Source: Pseudomonas asgharzadehiana
GTDB taxonomy: Bacteria; Pseudomonadota; Gammaproteobacteria; Pseudomonadales; Pseudomonadaceae
Assembly: GCF_019139815.1 (NCBI RefSeq)
Contig: NZ_CP077079.1
Span: 496,001 to 560,000 of the forward strand
Length of the DNA: 64,000 bases
Direction: 5' to 3'
Shown here: positions 16,943 through 25,541 of the stretch, piece after piece
How positions within the stretch are numbered: the stretch's first letter is position 1
How the letters are laid out: each line of letters begins with the position of its first letter
Notes under the pieces: model-generated
What the model saw: only the letters and a program-made list of their open reading frames with translations
Told to the model about the DNA's origin: nothing
The model's database searches: none
Position numbers and translations under genes: made by a program

Positions 16943-17385
16943 ACAAGCTGCGTGCCCTTACCACCTACCTGATTGGCCTCGACCTGGTGCTGCCCGAGCA
17001 GATCGACAGCTGGGCCGAGCAGGTCAACCTGGACCTGATCTGGAAAGACACCACCCAGGGTCTGCACATGGGCGATATGCGTTATCGCGCCGTAGTCGTG
17101 ATCGAGCGATTCGCCGGTAACCCGGCGTTATTGATGGCGCTTCTCGGCGGCTGGCTGGAATCCAACGATCCCGATCGGGACGACGATCTGCCGGCGCCGA
17201 CGTTCGCCGTCGACCAGATCACCTCGGACGAAGCGGATCTGGAACTGACCCTGGAATTCGTCGAGGCGCAGCACCTGGCCGAAGACCCCAACGGCAAGGT
17301 CGAGGCCTTCGGCAAAACGTGGGGCCTGGTCGAGTTCGACCTATGGACCGCTGAGCATGGCGAGGTCCGCGGCGGTGGCGCGTAG
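16939..17385 (+). CDS. R: Tail completion protein (P2 gpR family)
   Basis: 148 residues starting MNKLRALTTYLIGLDLVLPE, the typical gpR opening. The middle is a beta-rich domain (RYRAVVVIERFAGNPALLMA) and the end (FGKTWGLVEFDLWTAEHGEV) matches the family. Needed to finish and stabilise the tail for joining to the head. It overlaps the S gene by 29 bp. Confidence 0.88.
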   Translation: MNKLRALTTYLIGLDLVLPEQIDSWAEQVNLDLIWKDTTQGLHMGDMRYRAVVVIERFAGNPALLMALLGGWLESNDPDRDDDLPAPTFAVDQITSDEADLELTLEFVEAQHLAEDPNGKVEAFGKTWGLVEFDLWTAEHGEVRGGGA

Positions 17386-18055
17386 CACTTTCGAGCTGGA
17401 CGTACGGGGCCACCTGGGCGTTCGCGAACAACTGGCCCTGTTGAGCCTGCCCCCGCAGTTGCGCCGGCGGTTGCTCAACAACGTGACCAAGCGCGTGCGC
17501 ACCATGAGCCGCAAGCGGATCCGCGAGCAGCGCAATCTGGACGGTTCAGCCTTTGAGGCCCGCAAGGGCGACGGCAAGGGCAAAAAGAAGATGGAAGCCG
17601 GCTTGGGCAAGTTGCTCCAGGTCACCAGCGTGAGCGCGGATTCCGCAACGCTGGGATGGCGTAACGGCCTTACCGGCTGGGTCGCCGCGCAGCAACACCA
17701 CGGCGCGAGCGAGCGCCGTACAGCCGCGCAGATGCGCCGGTGGAACAAGGTGCCCGAGGGCCTGGCCGCGACGGATAAGCAGGCCAAGCGCTTGCGTCGA
17801 CTCGGTTTCAAAGTGCGCCAGAAGGGCAAGAAGAGCCTAACTCGGCCGTCCGTGGCCTGGATCCAGGAACACGTGAACTACGCCAAGGCGGGCCTGCTGA
17901 TACGCATCCTGTCCGACGAAAAAGCCGAAGGCACCGGTGCGCAAAGTTGGGAAATAACCCTGCCAAAGCGCCAGTTCCTCGGCGTCAGTACCGATCGGGA
18001 CACCAGCCTGCTGGTTAACCAGGTGCTGGCACAAATCCTCAACTCCCCCAAATAA
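17357..18055 (+). CDS. S: Virion morphogenesis/tail completion protein (P2 gpS family)
   Basis: 232 residues, basic. It contains LSLPPQLRRRLLNNVTKRVR, SRKRIREQRNLDGSAFEARK and LTRPSVAWIQEHVNYAKAG, features of the phage virion morphogenesis family. It probably helps join head and tail. The ATG lies inside gene R, so it is coupled to it. Confidence 0.88.
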   Translation: MARSAAVARSTFELDVRGHLGVREQLALLSLPPQLRRRLLNNVTKRVRTMSRKRIREQRNLDGSAFEARKGDGKGKKKMEAGLGKLLQVTSVSADSATLGWRNGLTGWVAAQQHHGASERRTAAQMRRWNKVPEGLAATDKQAKRLRRLGFKVRQKGKKSLTRPSVAWIQEHVNYAKAGLLIRILSDEKAEGTGAQSWEITLPKRQFLGVSTDRDTSLLVNQVLAQILNSPK

Positions 18056-18066
18056 CGAGGCACTGC

Positions 18067-19182
18067 ATGGCACTTGGCAAAGTCAGCGTTAACAATCTCA
18101 ACCTCGGCCAGGGTGCCGTGACCGAGATCGAGCGCTATTTCCTGTTCATCGGCGCCGGCGCGAAGAGCGTCGGCAGCCTGATCGCCCTCAACACCGACAG
18201 CGACCTGGATGCGCTGCTGGGCCTTCCTGTCAGCGATCTGAAAACCCAGATCGCGGCGGCCAAGGCCAATGGCGGCGACCGCTGGGCGTGCCTGGCGGCT
18301 CCGATCGCTGCAGATGGCAACTGGACTATCGCCCTGGAAGCGGCGCAGCAACAGGGCTTTTCCGTCGAGGCGGTGGTGATCACCAAACCGGTGGAGGCTT
18401 CAGTTGAATTATCAGCCATGCATGACGCCGCGATCGCCATCAGCAACACCTACGGCCGTCGTGTGTTCGTGATGGCCAGCACCGCCGGCATCGCTGCCGA
18501 ACAGACTTGGTCCGACTACCTGGCCCAGCAAAAGGCGATCACCAAGGACCTGGCTGCGCCGCGTGTTCTGGTCGTGCCGCAACTGCACGGCAATGACCTG
18601 GGCGTGTTGGCTGGGCGTCTGGCCAATGCTGCGGTCAGCATCGCTGACAGCCCCATGCGTGTGGCCAGCGGCGCCGTTTTGGGCTTGGGCAGCGTGCCCA
18701 AGGACAAAGACGGCGTGCCGCTGCCATCGGCCATCCGCGCGGAGCTTGATAAAGCCCGTTTCTCGGTCTCGCAGACCTACCCCGACTACCCGGGCGTGTT
18801 CTGGGGCGACGGCAACATGCTCGATGCGCCGGCGAGCGACTTCCAAGTGGTCGAGTACCTGCGTTTGGCCGACAAGGCTGCTCGCCAGGTGCGCCCGCTC
18901 TTGATCCTGCGCGTTGCCGATCGGCGTTTGAACAACACGCCCAACAGCATGGCGGCCGCAATCAGCGCCTTCATGAAGCCGCTGCGCGTGATGGCCAAGT
19001 CCACGACCTTCGCCGGCCAGGTGTTCCCGGGCGAGATCGAGTCCCCGAAAGACGGCGACATCCAGCTGGTGTGGCACACCAAAACCAAGGTTGAGGTGTA
19101 CATCAAGATCAAGCCCCTCAATTGCCCGAAAGACCTCACGGCGAACATCGCCCTGGACCTTTCCAACGACGATTCGGAGTAA
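18067..19182 (+). CDS. Contractile tail sheath (DUF2586)
   Basis: 371 residues starting MALGKVSVNNLNLGQGAVTE. It fits DUF2586, the sheath family of HP1-like phages, rather than the P2 gpFI family. Recognisable parts are VFVMASTAGI, YPDYPGVFWGDGNMLDAP and LVWHTKTKVEVYIKIKPLNC near the end. It is followed at once by the tube gene, as sheath and tube genes usually are. Confidence 0.87.
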   Translation: MALGKVSVNNLNLGQGAVTEIERYFLFIGAGAKSVGSLIALNTDSDLDALLGLPVSDLKTQIAAAKANGGDRWACLAAPIAADGNWTIALEAAQQQGFSVEAVVITKPVEASVELSAMHDAAIAISNTYGRRVFVMASTAGIAAEQTWSDYLAQQKAITKDLAAPRVLVVPQLHGNDLGVLAGRLANAAVSIADSPMRVASGAVLGLGSVPKDKDGVPLPSAIRAELDKARFSVSQTYPDYPGVFWGDGNMLDAPASDFQVVEYLRLADKAARQVRPLLILRVADRRLNNTPNSMAAAISAFMKPLRVMAKSTTFAGQVFPGEIESPKDGDIQLVWHTKTKVEVYIKIKPLNCPKDLTANIALDLSNDDSE

Positions 19183-19188
19183 TCCCGT

Positions 19189-19638
19189 ATGTCCCGTATT
19201 GGCGGTAAAAACTTCGACATCAACCTGGGCGACATGCAGATCCATGTCGAAAGCTGCACCCTGGATATCACCGACAACACTGCCGTGGCGCAATCCCGGG
19301 GCGTGCCCAACGGGCACGTCGACGGCGATGTGTCGTGCAGCGGTGAATTCGAATTCGACACCAGCAACTTCAACCTGCTGATCGAGGCCGCCCGCACTGC
19401 CGGCAGCTTTCGCCAGTTGGAGCCCTTCGACTCGGTGTTCTTTGCCAAGGCCGGCGATGAAGAGCTGCGTATCGAGGCCTTTGGCTGCAAGTTGAAGGTT
19501 TCCAGCCTGCTGAGCGTCGACCCGAAGGGCGGCGAGAAGTCCAAGCACAAGGTGCCGTTTGACGTCACCAGCCCGGACTTCATCCGCGTCAACGGCGTGC
19601 CGTACCTGGCTGCGGCCGAGATCGAGGGGCTGCGCTGA
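19189..19638 (+). CDS. Tail tube protein (DUF2597)
   Basis: 149 residues starting MSRIGGKNFDINLGDMQIHV. Its size and beta-rich pattern, together with the VPFDVTSPDFIRVNGVPYL end, fit DUF2597, the HP1-type tube. It sits 6 bp after the sheath gene and overlaps the next gene by one base (TGATG). Confidence 0.87.
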   Translation: MSRIGGKNFDINLGDMQIHVESCTLDITDNTAVAQSRGVPNGHVDGDVSCSGEFEFDTSNFNLLIEAARTAGSFRQLEPFDSVFFAKAGDEELRIEAFGCKLKVSSLLSVDPKGGEKSKHKVPFDVTSPDFIRVNGVPYLAAAEIEGLR

Positions 19639-19850
19639 TGGGCGATTGGCTCGACGACGCAAAGAAGATCGAGGAGTTGGAGCGCGAGCGGTCGATTCAG
19701 GCCCAGCTCGCCCGACCACGCCCTTCGGGACCCAGCCTGATCGACTGCATGGACTGCGACTACGAAATACCTGCAGCGCGCCGAGCGTTGGAAGGCATTA
19801 CCCGTTGCGTCCCGTGCCAAACCATTTTTGAGAAAGGGGTTCTGCGATGA
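19638..19850 (+). CDS. TraR/DksA-type zinc-finger protein
   Basis: 70 residues with a C4 zinc finger: CMDC, then CVPC 19 residues later, with EIPAARR between them as in DksA/TraR C-termini. It lacks the long coiled coil. TraR-like proteins bind the RNA polymerase secondary channel. Whether this short form acts on host transcription late in infection is unknown. It lies between the tube and holin genes. Confidence 0.82.
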   Translation: MGDWLDDAKKIEELERERSIQAQLARPRPSGPSLIDCMDCDYEIPAARRALEGITRCVPCQTIFEKGVLR

Positions 19851-20053
19851 GCGCGGATCAGGTCGCCCAGGACACTGCCATTGCTTTGGCCAAGGCGTCG
19901 CCCGCAATCGGTGTGGCCGCTACAGGTGTAACGGGAACCGTCGATTGGTCGGCGGTCGCTTACATGCTGACCGCGCTCTACATGGTGCTGCAGATCCTTC
20001 TGCTGGTTCCCAAGTATCGCCAGATGCTGCATGACTGGAAGGGCAAGTCGTGA
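19847..20053 (+). CDS. Holin (HP1 family-like)
   Basis: 68 residues. It has a short N-terminal amphipathic segment and a clear membrane helix (SAVAYMLTALYMVLQILLLV), then a charged tail (PKYRQMLHDWKGKS). Its size, position before the endolysin and overlap on both sides mark it as the holin that times lysis. Confidence 0.82.
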   Translation: MSADQVAQDTAIALAKASPAIGVAATGVTGTVDWSAVAYMLTALYMVLQILLLVPKYRQMLHDWKGKS

Positions 20054-20583
20054 ACCTGCGTATCAAGATCGCCACCGGTGTCCTGGTGCTGGCCAGTGCG
20101 CCTTTGCTCGCCTTTCTGGGCAAGTGGGAAGGCGAGGGTGAGAACGTCGTCTATGCGGATCGCTTGGCCCGTGGCCTGCCGACCGTGTGCAAGGGCATCA
20201 CCCGTTACACCAGCCCGTATCCGCTGGTCGTCGGTGACTACTGGTCGCCGGCGCGCTGCGCCGAGGTGGAGCAGCTGGTGGTCGAGAAAGGCCAACTGGC
20301 CCTGGCTGACTGCCTGACCAATCCGGCGATCGGACAGAAGACCTTCGACGCGCTGAGCAGCCATGGCCACAACTTTGGTACGGCCAGCACCTGCGCCAGT
20401 CGCGCCGTGGGCTTGATCAATGCCGGCCAGATCCCCGAAGGCTGCAAGGCACTGGCCTGGGGCCCCGATGGCAAGACCCCGGTGTGGTCGTCAGTCACCG
20501 ACGCCCAGGGCCGCAAGCGCTTTGTACCAGGTCTGCACGCTCGTCGGCGTGCCGAAGCGGTCATGTGCGCGGAGGGCTTGTGA
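20050..20583 (+). CDS. Endolysin, GH24 lysozyme with SAR-type N-terminus
   Basis: 177 residues, GTG start overlapping the holin stop. The weakly hydrophobic N-terminus (ATGVLVLASAPLLAFLG) looks like a signal-anchor-release domain, so the enzyme would be exported by Sec and held at the membrane until depolarisation. The active-site region GKWEGEGENVVYADRLARG followed by LPTVCKGIT carries the Glu, Asp and Thr of R21-type lysozymes, though the exact catalytic Glu (27 or 29) is not certain. It cleaves the glycan strands of peptidoglycan. Confidence 0.87.
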   Translation: MNLRIKIATGVLVLASAPLLAFLGKWEGEGENVVYADRLARGLPTVCKGITRYTSPYPLVVGDYWSPARCAEVEQLVVEKGQLALADCLTNPAIGQKTFDALSSHGHNFGTASTCASRAVGLINAGQIPEGCKALAWGPDGKTPVWSSVTDAQGRKRFVPGLHARRRAEAVMCAEGL

Positions 20584-21038
20584 TGCTGCGCGAGATCCTG
20601 TTTCCGCTGCTGTTGTGCGTGGCCGCATTTATCGGCTTCGACATCCTGGAGGGGCAACGCGACAGCGCTCGCCAGGAGCGTGACAACGCCCTGTTCGAAG
20701 TCACGGGCCTACGCGAAGCCGCCCGCATCAGCGGCGAGATGCTGGCCGACCGTGACGCGATCGATCTTAAACGAACCCTGGAGCTGGACCATGAACGCGC
20801 TTCAAACCTTGAGCTGCGCTGGGCTGTTGACGATGGCCGTCAGCGGCTGCGCATCAACGCCATCTGCAGCGCCGCCGGCACCGAAAAAGCCAGCGCCGGC
20901 GGCGTGGTTGATGCAAAGCCCGCCGAACTCGCAGCAGACGCTCGACCGGATTATTTCACCCTCAGAGATCAACTCGCCCTCAGTAAGCAAATGATCCTGG
21001 GCCTGCAGGACTACGTACACCAGGTGTGCCTGCGCTGA
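20583..21038 (+). CDS. Rz-like inner-membrane spanin
   Basis: 151 residues starting at the ATG that overlaps the endolysin stop (TGATG). An N-terminal membrane helix (EILFPLLLCVAAFIGFDILE) is followed by a long charged coiled coil (RDSARQERDNALFEVTGLRE and on). With the embedded Rz1-like lipoprotein it should bridge and fuse the two membranes in the last step of lysis. Confidence 0.85.
   Translation: MLREILFPLLLCVAAFIGFDILEGQRDSARQERDNALFEVTGLREAARISGEMLADRDAIDLKRTLELDHERASNLELRWAVDDGRQRLRINAICSAAGTEKASAGGVVDAKPAELAADARPDYFTLRDQLALSKQMILGLQDYVHQVCLR
20791..20994 (+). CDS. Rz1-like outer-membrane lipoprotein embedded in Rz
   Basis: 67 residues read in the other frame wholly inside the Rz gene, from the ATG at 20791. 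A signal peptide (MNALQTLSCAGLLTMAVSGC) ends in a lipobox with Cys20. The mature part begins ASTPSAAPPAPKKPAPAAW and is proline-rich, as in Rz1. Embedded Rz1 genes are classic in lambda-type phages. Together they form a two-component spanin. Confidence 0.82.
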   Translation: MNALQTLSCAGLLTMAVSGCASTPSAAPPAPKKPAPAAWLMQSPPNSQQTLDRIISPSEINSPSVSK

Positions 21039-21079
21039 CACGAAAACCCCTAAACCAACCACTAAACGGACACGAAAAA

Positions 21080-21373
21080 ATGAGCCAGACCCAATCCCGC
21101 GAAATCACCCTGGAAGTCGGCGACAAGGAATTCACCTTCACCCTGACGCCCCAGGACGTGACCAAGTACTTCAACGCCATGACTGCCAACAACAAGGTGG
21201 CGCCGTCCTTCAACCTGCTGAGCAGCACCGTACTGCCCGCCGAAAAAACCGGCCTGCGCGAAGTGTTGGCCAACCCGGTGATGACCATGCAAATCGCCGG
21301 CGCGCTCCTTGAGGAGTACGCGCCTGACGTCGAGATCATCGTAAAAAAGCCCTTGAGCACGCTGACCGCCTGA
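21080..21373 (+). CDS. Tail assembly chaperone, short form (P2 gpE analogue)
   Basis: 97 residues starting MSQTQSREITLEVGDKEFTF. It precedes the tape measure gene, as tail chaperones do. Just before the stop, at codons 88-90, the reading frame contains the slippery heptamer A AAA AAG (21343-21349), so a fraction of ribosomes should make a longer protein. I chose the ATG at 21080; an upstream in-frame ATG at 21026 lies inside the Rz gene. Confidence 0.85.
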   Translation: MSQTQSREITLEVGDKEFTFTLTPQDVTKYFNAMTANNKVAPSFNLLSSTVLPAEKTGLREVLANPVMTMQIAGALLEEYAPDVEIIVKKPLSTLTA

Positions 21374-21537
21374 CCGAAGACGGCCTGGGCCAGTTGCTGG
21401 CCCTGACCAACCGTTGGCTACCTGGTGCCGAGCCCAGTATCGAAAACATGGGCACGGCCAAGTGGCTGGATGATGAATATTGGAAACGCATGGGTTTCGC
21501 CGTGGCAAACGGCATAGCCCATGCGTTGAAAGGATAG
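21080..21537 (+). CDS. Tail assembly chaperone, -1 frameshift long form (gpE+E' analogue)
   Basis: If ribosomes slip back one base at 21343-21349, reading goes on from 21349 (A L E H A D R L T E D G) to a TAG at 21535-21537, adding 62 residues and giving 152 in total. The extension reads well: LLALTNRWLPGAEPS, then WLDDEYWKRMGFAVANGIAH. It fills the otherwise empty gap before the tape measure gene at 21545. The same arrangement is known for P2 E/E' and lambda G/GT. A perfect small hairpin (21388-21402) lies about 38 nt downstream, farther than usual. Confidence 0.8.
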
Positions 21538-21544
21538 GAACCAC

Positions 21545-23530
21545 ATGGCCGATCGTAGCGCCCGCCTGGACTTCATCCTGGCCCTGACCGACAAGGTCAC
21601 CGCGCCCCTGGGCAAGGTGAAGATGGGCTTTTCCGAGCTGACCGAGCAAAGCGAAAAGAACATCAAGACCATGGGCATGGGTTTGGCCGGTGTGACGGGC
21701 GCTTTTGTCGGCATCAACGAATCACTGCAGCCCGCGCTGGAGATGAACCGCGCCCTGGGCGAGGTTAAATCCCTGGGTGTGGCCGAAGATGCGCTGACGG
21801 CTTTGAATCAGAAGGCCCTGGATTTCTCGGTGAACTATGGCGAGAACGCCCGGGATTTTGTCGCGTCGGCCTACAGCATCGAAGGCGCGATCAAGGGCCT
21901 GACGGGCAGCCAGCTGGCCACCTTCACCAACACCAGCAACCTGTTGGCCAAGGCCACCAAATCCGACGCCGAGACCATGGGCGCCTACGTGGGCACCATG
22001 TACAACCTGTTCAAGGGCCAGGCCGACGCCATGGGCAAGGGCGAATGGGTTGAAAAGCTCGGCGGGCAGACCGCCCTGGCGGTGCAGCTGTTCCGCACCG
22101 ACGGCGCCCAGCTCAAGGACGCTTTCAAGGAAGTGGGCTCGATCGCCACGGCCGCCGGCGTCGATATCGCCGAGCAGTTCGCGGTAATTGGCTCGCTGAG
22201 CAGCACCATGGAAGGCGGCGACGCCGGCGGGCGCTACAAGGCGTTCTTCGAAAACCTGGGCGCCGCGTCCGAGAAAATGGGCGTGAAGTTCACCGACTCC
22301 AACGGCAAAGCGCTGCCCATGCTGCAGATCATGGACAAGCTGCAGGGCAAGCTGGGCGACCTAACCAGCGCGTCGGCCAGCGCCAAGCTGATGGAGGCGT
22401 TTGGCGGAGAGGGCGCCCAGGTGATCAGCTCCCTGGCCAAGGACACCGACCGCCTGCGCAACGGCATGGACAAGCTGGGCAAGGTTCGCGGCCTGGAAGA
22501 TGCGCAGAACATGGCCATGGCCATGGTCGACCCGTGGCAACAGTTTGCCGCTGCAGTCGAGGCACTGCGCATTGCCTTCGGTCAGGCGCTGATCCCGATC
22601 CTGACGCCGCTGATGGCCAAGCTATCCGGTATCGCCGGCACCATGACCCGCTGGACGCAGATGTTCCCCAACATCACCCGGGTGATAGGCATTGTCACGC
22701 TGACGATCTTGGCGCTGATTGCGGCCATGTCCCTGCTGACCTTCGCCGTCGGCGCCGGTCGCATGGTCTGGCTGGCCATGGTCACCGTCTGGAAAGTGGT
22801 GCAGCTGATGGGGTTGCGCACCGCTGCCGTGTTCGTGCTGCAGAAGCTGATCATGCTGACCTATATCACTGTGGTGTACGGCCTGACGGCCGCCCTCGGC
22901 GTGGTTCGCGGCGTAATGCTGATGTGGCAGGGCGCGATCTGGTTGGTCAACGCGGCGCTGCTGGCCAATCCGGTCGCCTGGATTGTGATCGGCGTCCTGG
23001 CACTGGTCGCGGCGGTGATCGCGGCCGTCGTTTACTGGGACGAATGGACGGCCGCGCTGATGAACAGCGAGGCGTTCAAGTGGGTCAGCGACCAACTGAC
23101 CGCGCTGTCGGAGTGGTTCGCCTCAATGGGCGGCTGGTCCGGGATGGCTAAGGCCGCCTGGGACGGCATCGTCGCGATCTTCCATACGGCGATCAACGGC
23201 CTGATCGAGATGCTCAACAAGATCCCCGGCGTCGACATTGAAACCCGCTTTGGTGCCATGCCCGAGGTGCCCGGTACGGATATCGGCGTCAACACCATGG
23301 ACCACGCGGCAGCGGCGCAGCGCGCCCAGCAGACCATCAATGCGGCCATTCCAAGCCTGTCGCCGGCGCGGCCCAACGCGGTGCCCCAGGGCGGGCTGCT
23401 GACCAGCATCCAGAACAACAACAGTAGCCAGAACAAGGGCACGCACGTGGAAAACATGAACATCCACACCGCCAAGCCCATGACCCCGCTGGAGCTGGAA
23501 AACATGATGGCCATGTCGGTGGGCGGATGA
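21545..23530 (+). CDS. Tail tape measure protein
   Basis: 661 residues. It has a helical N-terminal third (LDFILALTDKVTAPLGKVKM), the phage-related TP901 core (LGEVKSLGVAEDALTALNQK and on), hydrophobic segments at about 375-490 that could enter the host inner membrane, and a Gln/Asn/Ser-rich C-terminus. It sets tail length. It follows the frameshifted chaperone gene and overlaps the DUF2590 gene by 4 bases. Confidence 0.9.
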   Translation: MADRSARLDFILALTDKVTAPLGKVKMGFSELTEQSEKNIKTMGMGLAGVTGAFVGINESLQPALEMNRALGEVKSLGVAEDALTALNQKALDFSVNYGENARDFVASAYSIEGAIKGLTGSQLATFTNTSNLLAKATKSDAETMGAYVGTMYNLFKGQADAMGKGEWVEKLGGQTALAVQLFRTDGAQLKDAFKEVGSIATAAGVDIAEQFAVIGSLSSTMEGGDAGGRYKAFFENLGAASEKMGVKFTDSNGKALPMLQIMDKLQGKLGDLTSASASAKLMEAFGGEGAQVISSLAKDTDRLRNGMDKLGKVRGLEDAQNMAMAMVDPWQQFAAAVEALRIAFGQALIPILTPLMAKLSGIAGTMTRWTQMFPNITRVIGIVTLTILALIAAMSLLTFAVGAGRMVWLAMVTVWKVVQLMGLRTAAVFVLQKLIMLTYITVVYGLTAALGVVRGVMLMWQGAIWLVNAALLANPVAWIVIGVLALVAAVIAAVVYWDEWTAALMNSEAFKWVSDQLTALSEWFASMGGWSGMAKAAWDGIVAIFHTAINGLIEMLNKIPGVDIETRFGAMPEVPGTDIGVNTMDHAAAAQRAQQTINAAIPSLSPARPNAVPQGGLLTSIQNNNSSQNKGTHVENMNIHTAKPMTPLELENMMAMSVGG

Positions 23531-23844
23531 GCGAGTACATCGATCTGCTGATTGCCGGCAATGACCTGGTGCTGGACCCGTCGCGTCAGCCGTTGCTGAT
23601 TGATGACCGGGCCAGCATCGCCCAGGACATCGCCCACATGATCCGCGACAGCGGCTTGCTGGTCACCCTGGTGGCCGAGCGCGATCGGCTCAAGCAACGC
23701 GACTGTATCCAGCAACTGGAACTGCTGGTGGAGGCCGACGAACGCCTGGTACCGGGCACCGCACTTATCACCCAGCTGCAGCCAGGCCAGTACCTGGTCA
23801 CGGCGACAACCCTGAAATTCGGCAATATCGAGGTGGCTTTGTGA
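23527..23844 (+). CDS. DUF2590 tail protein, probable gpW-position baseplate protein
   Basis: 105 residues (MSEYIDLLIAGNDLVLDPSR). It fits DUF2590, found in HP1-like phages just before gpJ. In P2 this place is held by the lysozyme-like gpW wedge protein, so it probably has a wedge role. It overlaps neighbours on both sides. Confidence 0.8.
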   Translation: MSEYIDLLIAGNDLVLDPSRQPLLIDDRASIAQDIAHMIRDSGLLVTLVAERDRLKQRDCIQQLELLVEADERLVPGTALITQLQPGQYLVTATTLKFGNIEVAL

Positions 23845-25016
23845 GTGACGTAGATTTCAAGCAGGCGCTGGCCGACGCCGGCATTCCCACGACCGAGGCA
23901 GGGCTCCTGCAGGCGTGGGAAAAGGAAGTAGCGGCCCAGGGCAGCAAGCTGAGCAACACCAGCGCGTATTCGCCGTTCTGGCGCGTGGTGCGCGCCCTGG
24001 TGACCAAGCCGGTGCTGTGGATCCTGGACTTTTTCGTGGCCACGGTGCTGCCGAACTTTTTCGTCAAAACTGCTGCAGGTGCCTGGCTCGATATGCTGGC
24101 TTGGGCGGTCAACGTCGAACGCAAGGGCGCGACCAAAGCCAAGGGCTTTTTGCTGTTCACCCGTGAAGCCCCCGGCGGTGCTCTTGAAGTACCCGCCGGA
24201 ACACTGGTGCAGTCCGCATCAATCAACGGCCATATCTACCAGGTGGTGACCACGGCCGTGGGTATCTTCGCCGATGGCCTGATGCAGTTGCAGATCCCGG
24301 TCGAGGCGGTCGACACCGGCGCCGGTTTCAACCTGGCCCCGGGTTACTACGCGATCCTGCCAGTTCCGGTACCGGGCATTGCCCAGGTGGTGAACAGCGA
24401 CGGTTGGTTGACCACACCAGGTGCAGATCCTGAGCCCAACGACGAACTGCGTTTGCGCACCCGAAACCAGTTTTCGGCGGTCAATCAGTGGCACACCGAC
24501 GCGGTGTACCGCGCCATGATCTCGGCCTTCCCAGGCGTGCGCCCTGATGGCGTGTACTTTGAACACGGCGCGCCACGTGGTCCGGGCAGTGCCAATGCCT
24601 ACGTGCTGTTCGAAGCGGACGTGCCGGCGGCGACGTACCTGGCGCAAATCAACGCGCATATTCGCGACCAGGGCAACCATGGCCACGGCGACGATTTGCT
24701 GGTGATGGTCATTCCTGAAACCCAGCACGCCGTGAAGTTGGAGATCTGGCCGCGTTCGACGCTGACCACCGAACAGCGCGAAACGCTCAAGGACAACGCG
24801 GCGCTGTTCGTGCGTGCCGCGTTCCGTGAAAGCACCGCTACGGACTTCCAGCCGACGCTGACCTACCCCCAGTCGCGGTTTTCATTCAGCCGCCTGGGCG
24901 AAGAACTCCACCAGCAGTTCGCCGGCATCGAGTCATTGCGCTTTGCCACGGCCGACATCATCAGCGAGCTGAACATTCCCCGTATCCAGACCCTGGAGGT
25001 GGTGCTGCATGATTAA
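23841..25016 (+). CDS. J: Baseplate wedge protein gpJ
   Basis: 391 residues, GTG start in a GTGA overlap. Baseplate J features include VPAGTLVQSASINGHIYQVV, FNLAPGYYAILPVPVPGI and DELRLRTRNQFSAVNQWHTD. It links the baseplate hub to the fibres. The end overlaps the gpI-like gene by 8 bp. Confidence 0.92.
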   Translation: MSDVDFKQALADAGIPTTEAGLLQAWEKEVAAQGSKLSNTSAYSPFWRVVRALVTKPVLWILDFFVATVLPNFFVKTAAGAWLDMLAWAVNVERKGATKAKGFLLFTREAPGGALEVPAGTLVQSASINGHIYQVVTTAVGIFADGLMQLQIPVEAVDTGAGFNLAPGYYAILPVPVPGIAQVVNSDGWLTTPGADPEPNDELRLRTRNQFSAVNQWHTDAVYRAMISAFPGVRPDGVYFEHGAPRGPGSANAYVLFEADVPAATYLAQINAHIRDQGNHGHGDDLLVMVIPETQHAVKLEIWPRSTLTTEQRETLKDNAALFVRAAFRESTATDFQPTLTYPQSRFSFSRLGEELHQQFAGIESLRFATADIISELNIPRIQTLEVVLHD

Positions 25017-25533
25017 GATCGATCTGCCGTTCTGGCTCGATGGCACCGAGCTGACCAAGCTCAAAGCGGCCGCCCAGTCCTGGTGGGAGCGCGTCGAGGG
25101 CTGGTTGCGTTGGCCGCTGCTGCAGATGGACGCGGACACCTGCCATATCACCGTGCTGGACCTGCTGGCCTGGCAGCGCGATATCACCCGCTTCAAGGGC
25201 GAACCCGAGGGCTTGTATCGCCTGCGGGTCAAGTTCGCCTTCATCAACGCCGTGGACGCTGGCAGCACCGCCGGTATGAAACGCATCCTGGAGCGCCTGG
25301 GCGTCGGCTACGTCGAGATCGAGGAGCGCCAGGCCGGTCGCGACTGGGACGTGGTGCTGCTGCGTTTCTCTGACTCCCAGCTATCGCAGAACCCCGAGCT
25401 GCTGCGCGTGCTGATCCAGCAATACGGCCGCACCTGCCGGCGTTATGACTTTTCCACCATTACACCGGTACCGATGCAAATCGCCCTGGTCCACTTTCAC
25501 GACGATCAGCAAACGCTGGTCGCCAGCCTTTAG
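25009..25533 (+). CDS. I: Phage tail protein I-like
   Basis: 174 residues, directly after J and before the fibre gene, the place of gpI. The sequence has LLAWQRDITRFKGEPEGLYR and RLRVKFAFINAVDAGSTAGM, in keeping with the tail protein I family. It probably joins the wedge to the tail fibre. Confidence 0.85.
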   Translation: MIKIDLPFWLDGTELTKLKAAAQSWWERVEGWLRWPLLQMDADTCHITVLDLLAWQRDITRFKGEPEGLYRLRVKFAFINAVDAGSTAGMKRILERLGVGYVEIEERQAGRDWDVVLLRFSDSQLSQNPELLRVLIQQYGRTCRRYDFSTITPVPMQIALVHFHDDQQTLVASL

Positions 25534-25541
25534 GAGCCCTC

